Shown here in pieces: positions 53,651 to 62,285 of a stretch of 64,000 bases of DNA. This stretch comes from Clostridium_AM sp963780135 (lineage in GTDB: Bacteria; Bacillota; Clostridia; Clostridiales; Clostridiaceae). Each line of letters opens with the position of its first letter. Position 1 is the first letter of the stretch. The DNA is taken from NCBI GenBank assembly GCA_963780135.1, contig CAWAAR010000003.1:2170001-2234000 (forward strand), given 5' to 3'. A model generated the notes under the pieces. It saw only the letters and a program-made list of their open reading frames with translations. It searched no databases and was not told the DNA's origin. The translations under genes were made by a program, and so were the position numbers.

Positions 53651-54262
53651 TTATTTGAATAAATTAGTAACTCCAAATAAATGATAAAGGTTTATAATTT
53701 CAAAGGATTTCTTTATATCTTCAGACGAAGTTGATTCCTTTAAAACCTGTACCATCATTTCAAGAAATTTTTCATATATAATTTTAATAATCTTATAATT
53801 CATAGAATCATAAATAATTCTATTGTTTTCTTTTGAATAATTTTCTTTAACAGTTTCTATCATATAATTTATGGCTTCACCTTTTATTCCTTCATATCTT
53901 GTACCTTTACTTCCATTAAACATTATTAAAACTTGTTCTCTGTTTTTGATCATATAATCAATAAACTCTTCATTTATAAGATGAAAATTATTTACTGATT
54001 CCATTTCATTTGCTGTTTTGTTTTTTGCAAGCACAATTTTATTAATTAAAATACTTTTTAGCTTTTCAAGTACACTTTCAGGAGCTATTGAATAAAAGAT
54101 TTCTTCTTTACTCTTATAATAACGGTATATATTCCCAACTGAAACATTTGATTCTGTTGCAATGCTGGAAATTTTTGTATTCTCGTATCCTTTTTCTCCA
54201 AAGATTTTTAATGCTGTACTATCTATTTTTCCTTTGATATCATCTTTTTTATACTGAACCAT
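53651..54262 (-). CDS. TetR-family transcriptional regulator
   Basis: A 203-residue TetR protein: DNA-binding domain at 8-55 with ISSIATESNVSVGNIYRYYK, then a helical ligand domain. First gene of a three-gene minus-strand unit with the EFR1 and FMN-binding genes (gaps 27 and 15 bp). A palindrome at 54278-54302, just before its ribosome site GGAGGGG, is the likely autoregulatory operator. Confidence 0.9.
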   Translation of the reverse strand: MVQYKKDDIKGKIDSTALKIFGEKGYENTKISSIATESNVSVGNIYRYYKSKEEIFYSIAPESVLEKLKSILINKIVLAKNKTANEMESVNNFHLINEEFIDYMIKNREQVLIMFNGSKGTRYEGIKGEAINYMIETVKENYSKENNRIIYDSMNYKIIKIIYEKFLEMMVQVLKESTSSEDIKKSFEIINLYHLFGVTNLFK

Positions 54263-54277
54263 ATTTACCCCTCCTAT

Positions 54278-54302
54278 AAAAGAGAATGATATGTTCTCTT
54301 TT
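54278..54302. promoter_or_regulatory. TetR operator palindrome
   Basis: AAAAGAGAA (54278-54286) and TTCTCTTTT (54294-54302) form a perfect 9-bp inverted repeat with a 7-bp spacer, 16 bp upstream of the TetR start codon. Confidence 0.75.
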
Positions 54303-54375
54303 GGCTGAATTATACTCCTTGTTTTTCCAATTGTCTAGGAGTTTCTTAAAATTATTTTACATATATCAAGTGATT

Positions 54376-54512
54376 CTTAGGTTCAGGTGGAGTTTGCTTA
54401 TAAGGAATCCAATCGTAATCTGAACCTTAGAAGGACTTATCCAGGCGCGTAGCAGTGCTTATACCTCACTTTGAAGAAGATGGGGGTGTTAGCAATGGTA
54501 GCGATCGGATAA
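54376..54512. repeat. structured non-coding element, copy 2
   Basis: Hairpin CTTAGGTTCAG / CTGAACCTTAG (54376-54386 with 54420-54430, one mismatch), then a 76-bp core with TTATCC/GGATAA closing pairs (54437-54442 with 54507-54512) and an inner CAGTGCT/AGCAATG helix. Shares ATCCAGGCGCGTAGC-like and GGTAGCGATCGGATAA-like blocks with 49767-49881, and GGAGTTTG in the first loop. Confidence 0.7.
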
Positions 54513-54540
54513 ATAAAATAGAGTGTAATAGAAAAACAAA

Positions 54541-54573
54541 AAAGGAATTGAAAACAAAAGTTTCAATTCCTTT
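54541..54573 (-). terminator. terminator of the aminotransferase gene
   Basis: AAAGGAATTGAAA (54541-54553) pairs exactly with 54561-54573; reading leftwards it is followed by TTTGTTTTTC. Confidence 0.8.
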
Positions 54574-54627
54574 AATGTATTTAAAAATAGTTGCAATTAA
54601 TATTTTTAATTAAAAAATTTAAGCTTA

Positions 54628-55827
54628 CTATTTTGTTGTTCTTCCTGGGTATTTTTTTAGTCCTTCTTTTAAAATATTCATGGATTTTAACAAATCAGAC
54701 TCATTAAGTATATATGCTATTCTAACTTCATCTATTCCACGGCCCTCTGTTGCATAGAAGCCATCTGCTGGTGCCATCATTAATGTTTCTCCATCTATAT
54801 CAAATTCTTCTAAAAGCCAAATTACAAATTTTTCTGCATTATCTACTGGAAGTTTTACCATGTAATAGAAGGCTCCTTCAGGTTTTCTACATACTACACC
54901 TTCCATATTGCTAAGAGCTTCAAAAACTATATCTCTTCTCTTTTTATATTCCGCATTAACTTCTTTTAGATAATTTTGTGGAGTTTTGTATAAAGCTGCT
55001 GCTCCTATCTGCTCTAATTCAGCAACAGATAATCTTACTTCACAAAGTTTAAAAGCGTGTCCTATAAACTCTTTGTTTCTGCTTACAATCAAACCTACTC
55101 TAGCACCACAAGCACTATATCTTTTAGATATGCTATCTATTATTATAACTCTATCTTCTATATCTTTTATAGTTCCAAAGCTTGCATAATCCAAATTATC
55201 ATATACAAATTCTCTGTAAACTTCATCAGATATTATAAATATATCTTTTTCCTTAGCAACAGAAGCTAATGTATTGATCTCTTCTCTTGTATAAGTTGTT
55301 CCTGTTGGGTTCCCAGGATTTGAGATTAGTATAGCTTTTGTTTTAGGAGTAATAACTTTTTCAATTTCAGCCTTTGAAGGAAGATGGAAGCCTTCCTCAA
55401 CTTTAGTGCTTATAGGAACAACATTTATGTCTAGCACTTGAAACATGCTCTTATAATTTGCATAAAATGGTTCAGGAACAACTATATCATCACCTTTATC
55501 AAATAATGACATAAGTGTGAATAATAAAGCCTCGCTTCCACCATTAGTTACTAATATATCATCCTTTGAAAATTCCATATTATAATTTCTGTAGTATGGA
55601 ATTACAGCTTCAATTAATTCAGGTATTCCGTTAGATGGTGAATAAGTTAAAATTTCACAATTGAAGTTTTTTATAGCATCAAAAAATTGTCTTGGTGTCA
55701 CTATATCAGGCTGTCCAATATTTAAATGGTAAACCTTTTTACCTTTTTCTTTAGCTTTATTAGCATAGGGTATTAATTTTCTTATTGGAGAACTCTCCAT
55801 TGCAGTTATTCTATCAGAATATTTCAT
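54628..55827 (-). CDS. class I/II PLP-dependent aminotransferase
   Basis: A 399-residue fold-type I aminotransferase. NGGSEALLFTLMSLFDKGDD starts the cofactor domain, SNPGNPTGTTYTREE carries the PLP-ring Asn, DEVYREFVYDN the Asp and DSISKRYSACGARVG the Schiff-base Lys. It resembles aspartate or branched aminotransferases; the exact amino acid is not clear. GAGGAGGAAG precedes the ATG. No partner genes adjoin it. Confidence 0.9.
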   Translation of the reverse strand: MKYSDRITAMESSPIRKLIPYANKAKEKGKKVYHLNIGQPDIVTPRQFFDAIKNFNCEILTYSPSNGIPELIEAVIPYYRNYNMEFSKDDILVTNGGSEALLFTLMSLFDKGDDIVVPEPFYANYKSMFQVLDINVVPISTKVEEGFHLPSKAEIEKVITPKTKAILISNPGNPTGTTYTREEINTLASVAKEKDIFIISDEVYREFVYDNLDYASFGTIKDIEDRVIIIDSISKRYSACGARVGLIVSRNKEFIGHAFKLCEVRLSVAELEQIGAAALYKTPQNYLKEVNAEYKKRRDIVFEALSNMEGVVCRKPEGAFYYMVKLPVDNAEKFVIWLLEEFDIDGETLMMAPADGFYATEGRGIDEVRIAYILNESDLLKSMNILKEGLKKYPGRTTK

Positions 55828-56295
55828 TATATTCTTCCTCCTCTTTTGTAGCTATATAGTACCTAATTTTAACTAAATCTTGTTTTACTAAGTACTTAAT
55901 ACGCTTTTTATCTAATGTGTTTTTATTTTTACATAGTCATTAATATATAAGGCTATGTTCAAATTTAAATTTATTCTGTTAACCTTTTCACTGTTTTATT
56001 ATATTACTGTAAAAAGTCAAATGCAATAGTTTTTGCATATTTTCTTTCATTTACATAATTATTGCATTTATGCTCATGAAAAAATTCTTTTATATGTCCA
56101 AACTAGTCAATATATAAAAAAAATATAGAATATTTTGATGATTTTAAGGTTGTTTTAACAACCACGCCATCACTGCATACTACAGATTTATATTTTATTG
56201 TATAGTATGAGGAAGAAAGGACAAATTGAATATGTATGTAGTATGTATGTATTTTAAAGTTGTAGATAAATTTTTGTCTATAATTCTATTTATAA
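55828..56295. other. 468-bp AT-rich intergenic stretch
   Basis: Holds the divergent promoters of the aminotransferase and PadR genes. I see no gene, conserved RNA fold or repeat. Confidence 0.5.
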
Positions 56296-56324
56296 TAAAG
56301 TACTTTACACTATAAAGTACTTTA
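56296..56324 (+). promoter_or_regulatory. twin PadR operator palindromes
   Basis: The 12-bp palindrome TAAAGTACTTTA occurs at 56296-56307 and again at 56313-56324, 17 bp apart, about 30 bp before the PadR start and just before TGGTATAAC, a likely extended -10. Autoregulation by PadR is inferred. Confidence 0.75.
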
Positions 56325-56355
56325 TGGTATAACTAAGTTGAAGAGGTGATATTTA

Positions 56356-56688
56356 TTGGAAATAGATAAGGAAATGATAAAAGGTTATATAGAAAGTATA
56401 ATATTATCTTTACTAAAAGGCGAAGATTTATATGGTTATGAAATTTCAAAAAGAATTAGAAGTATAAGCAAAGAAAAATTTGAAATTAAGGAAGGTACCT
56501 TATATGTTGTGCTAAAAAGATTAGAAAAGAATAGTTTAATTTATCCATACTGGAATGATACAGAAAGTGGTGGTGGAAGAAGGAGATATTATAAAATAAC
56601 ATACCAAGGAATAGAGTATCTCAATGCAAAGAAAAAAGAATGGATATTTTTTAAAAATATTGTTGATATGTTTTTTAAGGAGGTATAG
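56356..56688 (+). CDS. PadR-family transcriptional regulator
   Basis: A 110-residue PadR winged-helix protein (LKGEDLYGYEISKRIRSIS, EGTLYVVLKRLEKNSLI, GGGRRRYYKITYQG). TTG start supported by AGAGGTGA. The next gene begins 2 bp after its stop, the usual PadR-plus-HAAS-domain-membrane-protein pairing. Confidence 0.92.
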   Translation: MEIDKEMIKGYIESIILSLLKGEDLYGYEISKRIRSISKEKFEIKEGTLYVVLKRLEKNSLIYPYWNDTESGGGRRRYYKITYQGIEYLNAKKKEWIFFKNIVDMFFKEV

Positions 56689-56690
56689 AT

Positions 56691-57488
56691 ATGGAGAAAT
56701 TAGATAAATACATTGATTTAGTTTGTAAAAATTTAAAAGGAAATGATGAAGAAATTGCTATAATGAAACAAGAAATGAAAAATCATTTATTACAGTCTGT
56801 AGAAGAGCTTAAATCACAAGGAAAATCACAAGAAGAAAGTATTAATATTGCTATAGATAGATTTGGTGAAGTAGATATACTTAAAAATCAACTTAAAGAA
56901 ATTTATAATGTCCAAAAAAGCTTTTCAAAAAAGCTTTTTAACATGGCTGTAGTATTAATGTTTATAGGTATTATGGCTTTAGTATATCAAATATTTATTA
57001 ATCATAATTCGCTTAGTATAGATTCAAAATTAGTAGATAGTGTACAGAATATACTAAAAAATGATAATACAATATCTAATGAAAATTTAAAGGTTTTGTT
57101 TAAGGATAACAATAATAAATTTAGATTTTATAATAAAGAATTAAAATATATAGCTGTATTTAAATATCCTAAGAATTATAATGGAAATACAGATACAGCC
57201 TCTTTTAAAGATGCTCAATATATATATCCAAGTATTGGAGAACTTAATAATAGTTTATCAAGAATAGGATATATAGCAAATGCCGGTTCAGACCAAGAAT
57301 ATTCAAGTGATAACAATAGGTGGCGTATATCTGTTCGTTATATAACACCAAGATCACAGTGGTTGCACTATGCAATTAATAATCTTTTAAAGATTTTTAT
57401 AATTACATGTGTAGTATCAAGTTTAGTTCTATTTATAATTTCTGCGTTAGTTAATATTTATCATAATAAGAAAGTCAATTTTATATAG
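56691..57488 (+). CDS. HAAS-domain (DUF1700-like) membrane protein
   Basis: A 265-residue protein. Residues 1-75 are a helical HAAS domain (YIDLVCKNLKGNDEEI, SINIAIDRFGEVDILKNQL). Membrane helices lie at about 86-104 and 232-255, enclosing an extracellular domain of about 125 residues with no recognised family. It is co-transcribed with PadR; in related pairs the HAAS protein is the target of PadR control and affects envelope stress. A fragment of the gene is duplicated at 46943-47079. Confidence 0.8.
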   Translation: MEKLDKYIDLVCKNLKGNDEEIAIMKQEMKNHLLQSVEELKSQGKSQEESINIAIDRFGEVDILKNQLKEIYNVQKSFSKKLFNMAVVLMFIGIMALVYQIFINHNSLSIDSKLVDSVQNILKNDNTISNENLKVLFKDNNNKFRFYNKELKYIAVFKYPKNYNGNTDTASFKDAQYIYPSIGELNNSLSRIGYIANAGSDQEYSSDNNRWRISVRYITPRSQWLHYAINNLLKIFIITCVVSSLVLFIISALVNIYHNKKVNFI

Positions 57489-57713
57489 TTTATATAAAAC
57501 TAACTTATTTAGTATTTATGTTAACAAGTAAAGTAAGGTCTAGTATATATTTTAATACAAAATATAATAATTTATATAAGGGTTTTAATACCTACAGATT
57601 CTGCAGTAATGGAACAGAAAGTTAGAATAAATTCTCATAAATTCTCATAAATCACCATAAAATGTTTAATGTGATCATATGTTAAAAGTTTTTGAAAGGA
57701 ATTCAAAGATATT

Positions 57714-58145
57714 ATGGAAATTTTAAAAGATGCTTCTAGCAGAATAACTAATAAGTTGGCCATATTAAGCCTACGTAATATCAACAATTCTAATAAAAAA
57801 TACCCTATAGCAGATGGGTCGTTTATTCAAGATGATATGGTGGAAAAGTGGAATGATTTAAAATGGCAAAGTGAATTTAATTATTTAAAAGAAGTTAATA
57901 TGCATTACGTTATTATGAAAACTTCTTATGGTTATGAAGTTTATAGAAATAAAAAATTAATTTTTACTACTAATGTACAGAGAATATTCACAGGAAAAAA
58001 AGGAGAAAAGGAAGAGCTTGTAATGAGCTATATAGATAAGGTAACCTTAGAAGATAAATTGAAAGAGCTTAATTATGAAGTAAGAGCAATAGATTTCGCT
58101 GGAAATATATCAAAGCCTAAAAAAGCAAAAGTATCCGAAAAGTAA
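57714..58145 (+). pseudogene. internally deleted DUF4434 glycosidase-like protein
   Basis: A 143-codon frame behind AAAGGAA. Residues 30-70 (DGSFIQDDMVEKWNDLKWQS, then NYLKEVNMHYVIMKT) match the start of DUF4434 beta-barrel hydrolase-like domains. From about residue 71 it jumps to YGYEVYRNKKLIFTT and YEVRAIDFAGNISKP, the end of a fibronectin-III-like module. Several hundred residues of the parent protein seem deleted in frame. The short protein may be made but can hardly be an enzyme. Confidence 0.55.
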
Positions 58146-58166
58146 ATGCGACAAAGGTGCAGAAAA

Positions 58167-58207
58167 AAGCGACCTTAGCTCCAAATTCCATTGGGCTAAG
58201 GCCGCTT
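58167..58207. terminator. bidirectional terminator
   Basis: AAGCGACCTTAGC (58167-58179) pairs with GCTAAGGCCGCTT (58195-58207) with one mismatch, then AATCTTTTTT; an A-tract precedes it. It lies between converging genes. Confidence 0.85.
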
Positions 58208-58229
58208 AATCTTTTTTATGAAAATGTTA

Positions 58230-58538
58230 CTAAGCTGTGATACCTTTAACTGCAAATATAGGCTCCATAAAAGGTATTTTCATCTTTTGATAAACATTTA
58301 TATCATCAACAACTTTTAAAATTTTTAAAACAAATACCTTAATATCTTCATATTCATAAATATCATATAGTTCCTTGTCTAGAACTTCAGTTTCAAATAA
58401 AACTTTGATTTTAAGAGTTTTTACGTTAGTATTGCAATTACCACAATCGCAATCTATGGATGTTTTTTTTATACATACTACAAAGCATAGTTTCTTGCCA
58501 TGAACAAAATTAAAAGCCTTCTCATCAATTTTTACCAT
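58230..58538 (-). CDS. small cysteine-containing protein, possibly IscA/HesB-like
   Basis: A 102-residue protein. The start VKIDEKAFNFVHGKKLCF, a central CDCGNCN cluster near 30-36 and the later YEYEDIKVFVLKIL suggest the IscA/HesB or CC/Se-motif fold, in which cysteines hold Fe-S or another metal. The resemblance is of pattern only. GGAGATG precedes the ATG. It stands alone. Confidence 0.55.
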   Translation of the reverse strand: MVKIDEKAFNFVHGKKLCFVVCIKKTSIDCDCGNCNTNVKTLKIKVLFETEVLDKELYDIYEYEDIKVFVLKILKVVDDINVYQKMKIPFMEPIFAVKGITA

Positions 58539-58670
58539 AATATATCATCTCCAAATTAATTTTATATCCATTATTAATAGTGTTGTAAATAGTAAAAACT
58601 ACTGACATAATGATTTAACTATATTTTACAAAATTAATATGTAGATTTTATGAAGATTATAATAAAATAA

Positions 58671-58731
58671 TAGACAATATATTGACAAATATAAAGAATG
58701 TGATTAAACTATAATTAGACAATATATTGAC
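58671..58731 (+). promoter_or_regulatory. twin MarR operators
   Basis: TAGACAATATATTGAC occurs at 58671-58686 and again, exactly, at 58716-58731; each holds the palindrome CAATATATTG. The first covers the TTGACA -35 box (58682-58687); the second lies just before the ribosome site GGAGG. Both would let MarR repress its own operon. Confidence 0.8.
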
Positions 58732-58749
58732 TAATGGAGGAAGATTTTT

Positions 58750-59322
58750 ATGGATATATGCAGAGAGATATTTTTAATGGAGCAAACTTATGCAACATTG
58801 TTTTCATTGGCAAATAAGCTTCAGGTAAGAGGAGATGAATACTTGGGGAGTTTGACCTCAAGGCAATATATGACTATGGTTGCAATTGCTCATTTATCTG
58901 AAGGTAAAGTTACCTTTAATAATATTGCAAGAAAGCTTGGCTCCACTAAACAAAATGTAAAACAAATTGTTACTGCTATGGAAAACAAAGGATATCTTAA
59001 TGTTATACCTAATCCTAAAGACAGGCGTGCCGTCAATGTAATAATTACAGAGACTGGGAAGCAGGTATTGTATCAAGTTTCGGAAAAGGGAATATTTTTT
59101 ATGGCAGAGCTTTTTAAGAATTTTTCAACTGAAGAGCTGGAAACTATTTGGGGAATGCTGAAGAAGCTTTATCGATTTGATGGTGAAGAACAAGATGGCT
59201 TTGAAGAAGATAGTAACTTAAAAGCAGATGAAAGTCAAAAAGAGGATGTGACAAGGATATTAAAGGAGTTTGAAAGAATAAGAAAAAATCAGAAAATGGA
59301 GAGAGAAAATTATGAAGAATAA
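58750..59322 (+). CDS. MarR-family transcriptional regulator
   Basis: A 190-residue MarR protein, longer than usual (140-150) because of an acidic and Lys-rich C-terminal tail from about 150. The winged helix has FNNIARKLGSTKQNVKQIVT and the wing NPKDRRAVNVIITE. It overlaps the hydrolase gene by 11 bp, so both are one unit repressed through the twin operators. Confidence 0.9.
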   Translation: MDICREIFLMEQTYATLFSLANKLQVRGDEYLGSLTSRQYMTMVAIAHLSEGKVTFNNIARKLGSTKQNVKQIVTAMENKGYLNVIPNPKDRRAVNVIITETGKQVLYQVSEKGIFFMAELFKNFSTEELETIWGMLKKLYRFDGEEQDGFEEDSNLKADESQKEDVTRILKEFERIRKNQKMERENYEE

Positions 59323-60298
59323 AAATAACAGACCAATATGTATTTCTGAATATGTAAGGATTAATGGAATAGATCAATTTCTATTTCATCTAGGAACAAG
59401 CGTTGATAATCCTGTAATGCTATTTTTGCATGGAGGACCAGGTTCAGCAGAATCATTATTTACAGGGGTATTTCAAGATAGATGGGAAGAAATATATACT
59501 GTGGTTCATTGGGATCAACGAGGTGCTGGAAAGACCCTGACTAGGAATCCAGATAAGCTCCCTACAATAGAATTAATGATTCAGGACTTGTTTGAAGTTA
59601 TCCAGTATCTTAAGAAAAAATATAACAAGAAAAAGATTGTTATATTTGGACATTCTTGGGGAAGTATTTTGGGGTCAGTATTTATTAAAAAGCATCCAGA
59701 AGAAGTAGAATATTATATTGGTGCTGGACAGGCTATTGGTATGGTGGAAAATGAGCAAGTAGCCTATAACAAAGTTAAAGAAATCATTGAGCAGGCAGGT
59801 GATAAAAAATCATTGAAGAAGCTTGAGAGTGTAGGTGAATATCCTGGCAGCAAAATTGTCTTTGATAAAGAATTTTTGAGAAAATGTAATATAGTTCATA
59901 AGCTTCAGGGTAAATATAAATTAGGTGTGGAAATAGGTATTAATATGTGGATAGCTATATTTAAAAGTCCTATTTTTAAATTCTCCGATATTATAGCATT
60001 TATGAAAATCTTTAAGGCAAATTCAAAAGTTCATAGTTTTCTTGGTAGTTTTAATCTCCGCACAGAATCCAATGAATATAAGGTACCAGTATATTATATT
60101 TTAGGAGAAAGGGATTGGCAAGCTCCCTATATTATAGCTGAAGATTATTTTAAAGATATAAAGGCACCAAGTAAAGAGATATTCATTATTCCAAGTGCAG
60201 GACACTTTTTAATGATGGATCAGCCTGACCTGGTCTTTGGCGCATTAACAGCAATAAATAAAAAGGAAGCAAGCTATCAACAGGCATCCGTTATATAA
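59312..60298 (+). CDS. alpha/beta hydrolase (proline-iminopeptidase-like)
   Basis: A 328-residue cytosolic alpha/beta hydrolase. Oxyanion motif HGGPGSAES near 44, WDQRGAGKT near 67, nucleophile elbow GHSWGS near 114, catalytic Asp near GERDW and His in SAGHFLMMD near 298. This combination is that of prolyl iminopeptidase-like enzymes. GGAGAGAG precedes the ATG. Under MarR control it may act on an antibiotic or xenobiotic. Confidence 0.88.
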   Translation: MKNKNNRPICISEYVRINGIDQFLFHLGTSVDNPVMLFLHGGPGSAESLFTGVFQDRWEEIYTVVHWDQRGAGKTLTRNPDKLPTIELMIQDLFEVIQYLKKKYNKKKIVIFGHSWGSILGSVFIKKHPEEVEYYIGAGQAIGMVENEQVAYNKVKEIIEQAGDKKSLKKLESVGEYPGSKIVFDKEFLRKCNIVHKLQGKYKLGVEIGINMWIAIFKSPIFKFSDIIAFMKIFKANSKVHSFLGSFNLRTESNEYKVPVYYILGERDWQAPYIIAEDYFKDIKAPSKEIFIIPSAGHFLMMDQPDLVFGALTAINKKEASYQQASVI

Positions 60299-60405
60299 GG
60301 CTAAAATATTAGATAATGAAAAGAGTTCAGAACAATTTCAAGCTTAAATATGAATGCTGTTTGAGTTTGATTTGTATTTTGTCATTTTTGTATATAATTT
60401 ATATT

Positions 60406-61137
60406 CTATATTATCAGTGAACTTATATTCGATTTATCAGTTGTTCTAAGTAAGATATTTTTCAATATAACTAAACCTTTTTCTAATTCATCAGAATTAT
60501 TAACAGATGATAATGCTACACGTAAAAATTGGTTTCCTTCATAATTTCCAACTAAAAAACGATCTGAATGATAAATATGAATTCCCTGTGCCAAAGCATC
60601 TTTTTCAAATTGGTTTGCATTAAACTTTTGTTCTAGTGGAAGCCAACGAAAAAAGCTTATAGGATTTTCCTTTGGATTTTCTATTTTAAAATATTTTTTA
60701 TAGATTTGATTCCGCTCTTTTGAAACAGATATTTTATCTTCGACTATTTGATCGGCCATTCCAGTATTAATCATTTCAGCAATAATCTCTGCATTTAGTG
60801 CAGAAGTTTTTATATTTATGTTATATATTCCCCGGGTTATATTTGTAGAATATTTTTCAGGATATACTATAAAAGCTACTCGTATTCCAGAACACAAGGA
60901 CTTTGAAATACTGTTTATATAAATGGATTGTTCAGGTACTAAAGAAGTAATAGGCGGATAATTTTTAGGGTTAAGAAAATAATAAATATCATCTTCTATT
61001 AAGATAAGATTATTCCTTTTTATAATTTCTGCAAGTTGCTGTCTGCGCTCAGTATTCATCAAAGTTCCAGTAGGGTTATTACAAGAAGGTATAAGATATA
61101 TACCCTGCAAGTTATTCAGTTTACATTGCACATCCAA
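60406..61137 (-). pseudogene. 5'-truncated MocR-type regulator/aminotransferase
   Basis: A 243-codon frame covers the second half of the aminotransferase domain of a GntR/MocR regulator: LIPSCNNPTGTLM, LIEDDIYYFLN, SISKSLCSGIRVAFIVYPEK with the PLP Lys, and a C-terminal small domain. The matching frame can be followed upstream to about 61170 without a start, then stops. The winged-helix DNA-binding part and half the PLP domain are missing. Confidence 0.8.
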
Positions 61138-61249
61138 TTCTTCTAGTTTTATTCCTAGAAAGCATACAATCTCAATGATATAATTTGTTTAGTATATAAA
61201 TTGTATGTAAAAAGTAAAAGCTTTATTAATTGAAATGGAGGGAATTAAA

Positions 61250-62023
61250 ATGAGACAATATGTAGTAGATGCTTTTTCGGACAAAATATTTGGGGGAAAT
61301 CCAGCAGCAGTATGTGTTATGAATGAGTGGCTTTCTGACGAGATTATGATGAAGATAACAAGGGAAAACAATCTATCGGAGACAGCTTTTGCTGTAAAAG
61401 AAGGATCAGATTATAAATTAAGGTGGTTTACGCCAGGTGGTGAGATTGATTTATGTGGGCATGCCACTCTTGCAACAGCATACATTATAACCAAGTTTAT
61501 TGAGCCTGAAATAACAGAAGTTCGTTTCCAAACACTCAGTGGACTATTAGTAGTTGTAAAAAAAGGAGACCTTCTTGAAATGGACTTTCCAGCATATGAC
61601 TTAAAAAAGGTAGATGTTACAGAAGCAATGGTTGAAGCTATTGGGGTTAGACCTTTAGAAGCATATATGGGAAGAGATTTACTATGCATTCTTGAATCTG
61701 AAGAAGAAGTTAGAAATTTAAATCCAGATCAAGAAAAGGTAAACGCACTAGATGGACTACTTTTAAATGTTACAGCCAAAGGTAAAGAATTTGATTGTGT
61801 ATCTAGATCATTCGCACCAAAATGTAATGTACCAGAAGATCCAGTATGTGGCTCAGGTCACTGCCATATTATTCCTTTTTGGGCTAACAGGTTAGGAAAG
61901 AATGATTTAGTTGCATATCAAGCATCTTCGAGAAGTGGCATATTATATTGCAAGTATCAGGGAGAGAGAGTAAAAATGAGTGGCAAAGCAGCTTTATATT
62001 CTACTGCAGATATTAATTTTTAA
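61250..62023 (+). CDS. PhzF-family isomerase/epimerase
   Basis: A 257-residue PhzF-like protein with two similar halves. The catalytic Glu is in NNLSETAFAV near 44; GGEIDLCGHATLATAY near 65 and DPVCGSGHCHIIPFW near 200 are the paired glycine/His segments. Members isomerise small amino-acid-like molecules; the substrate is unknown. ATG at 61250 is used because GGAGGG lies before it, between it and an earlier ATG at 61235. Confidence 0.9.
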   Translation: MRQYVVDAFSDKIFGGNPAAVCVMNEWLSDEIMMKITRENNLSETAFAVKEGSDYKLRWFTPGGEIDLCGHATLATAYIITKFIEPEITEVRFQTLSGLLVVVKKGDLLEMDFPAYDLKKVDVTEAMVEAIGVRPLEAYMGRDLLCILESEEEVRNLNPDQEKVNALDGLLLNVTAKGKEFDCVSRSFAPKCNVPEDPVCGSGHCHIIPFWANRLGKNDLVAYQASSRSGILYCKYQGERVKMSGKAALYSTADINF

Positions 62024-62038
62024 TGTATTTTGATTGTA

Positions 62039-62080
62039 TGACTGGATATGCAAAGATGGCTGTCCAGTCATTATTTTTTA
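62039..62080 (+). terminator. terminator of the PhzF gene
   Basis: TGACTGGA (62039-62046) pairs with TCCAGTCA (62063-62070), followed by TTATTTTTTA. Confidence 0.75.
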
Positions 62081-62095
62081 GTTTTAAAAGTAATA

Positions 62096-62185
62096 ACTTA
62101 TCCTGAAGGAAATGAAAAAGGTACAGCTGCATGAAAATTGTATGAGAGCATAGGTTTTACTGAAGGAAATAAACAGCATATATAA
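62096..62185 (+). pseudogene. GNAT acetyltransferase C-terminal scrap
   Basis: TYPEGNEKGTAA, an in-frame TGA, then KLYESIGFTEGNKQHI and a stop: the final helix and strand (LYESIGF) typical of GNAT N-acetyltransferases. The rest is missing. Confidence 0.5.
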
Positions 62186-62285
62186 GTTTGAATTTATATA
62201 TATATTGTAAATTATATATTGTTATTTATCATTGTAAATATATAATTATAAGTACAGAATGAATGAAAATTAGGGAGGTAGCAAG

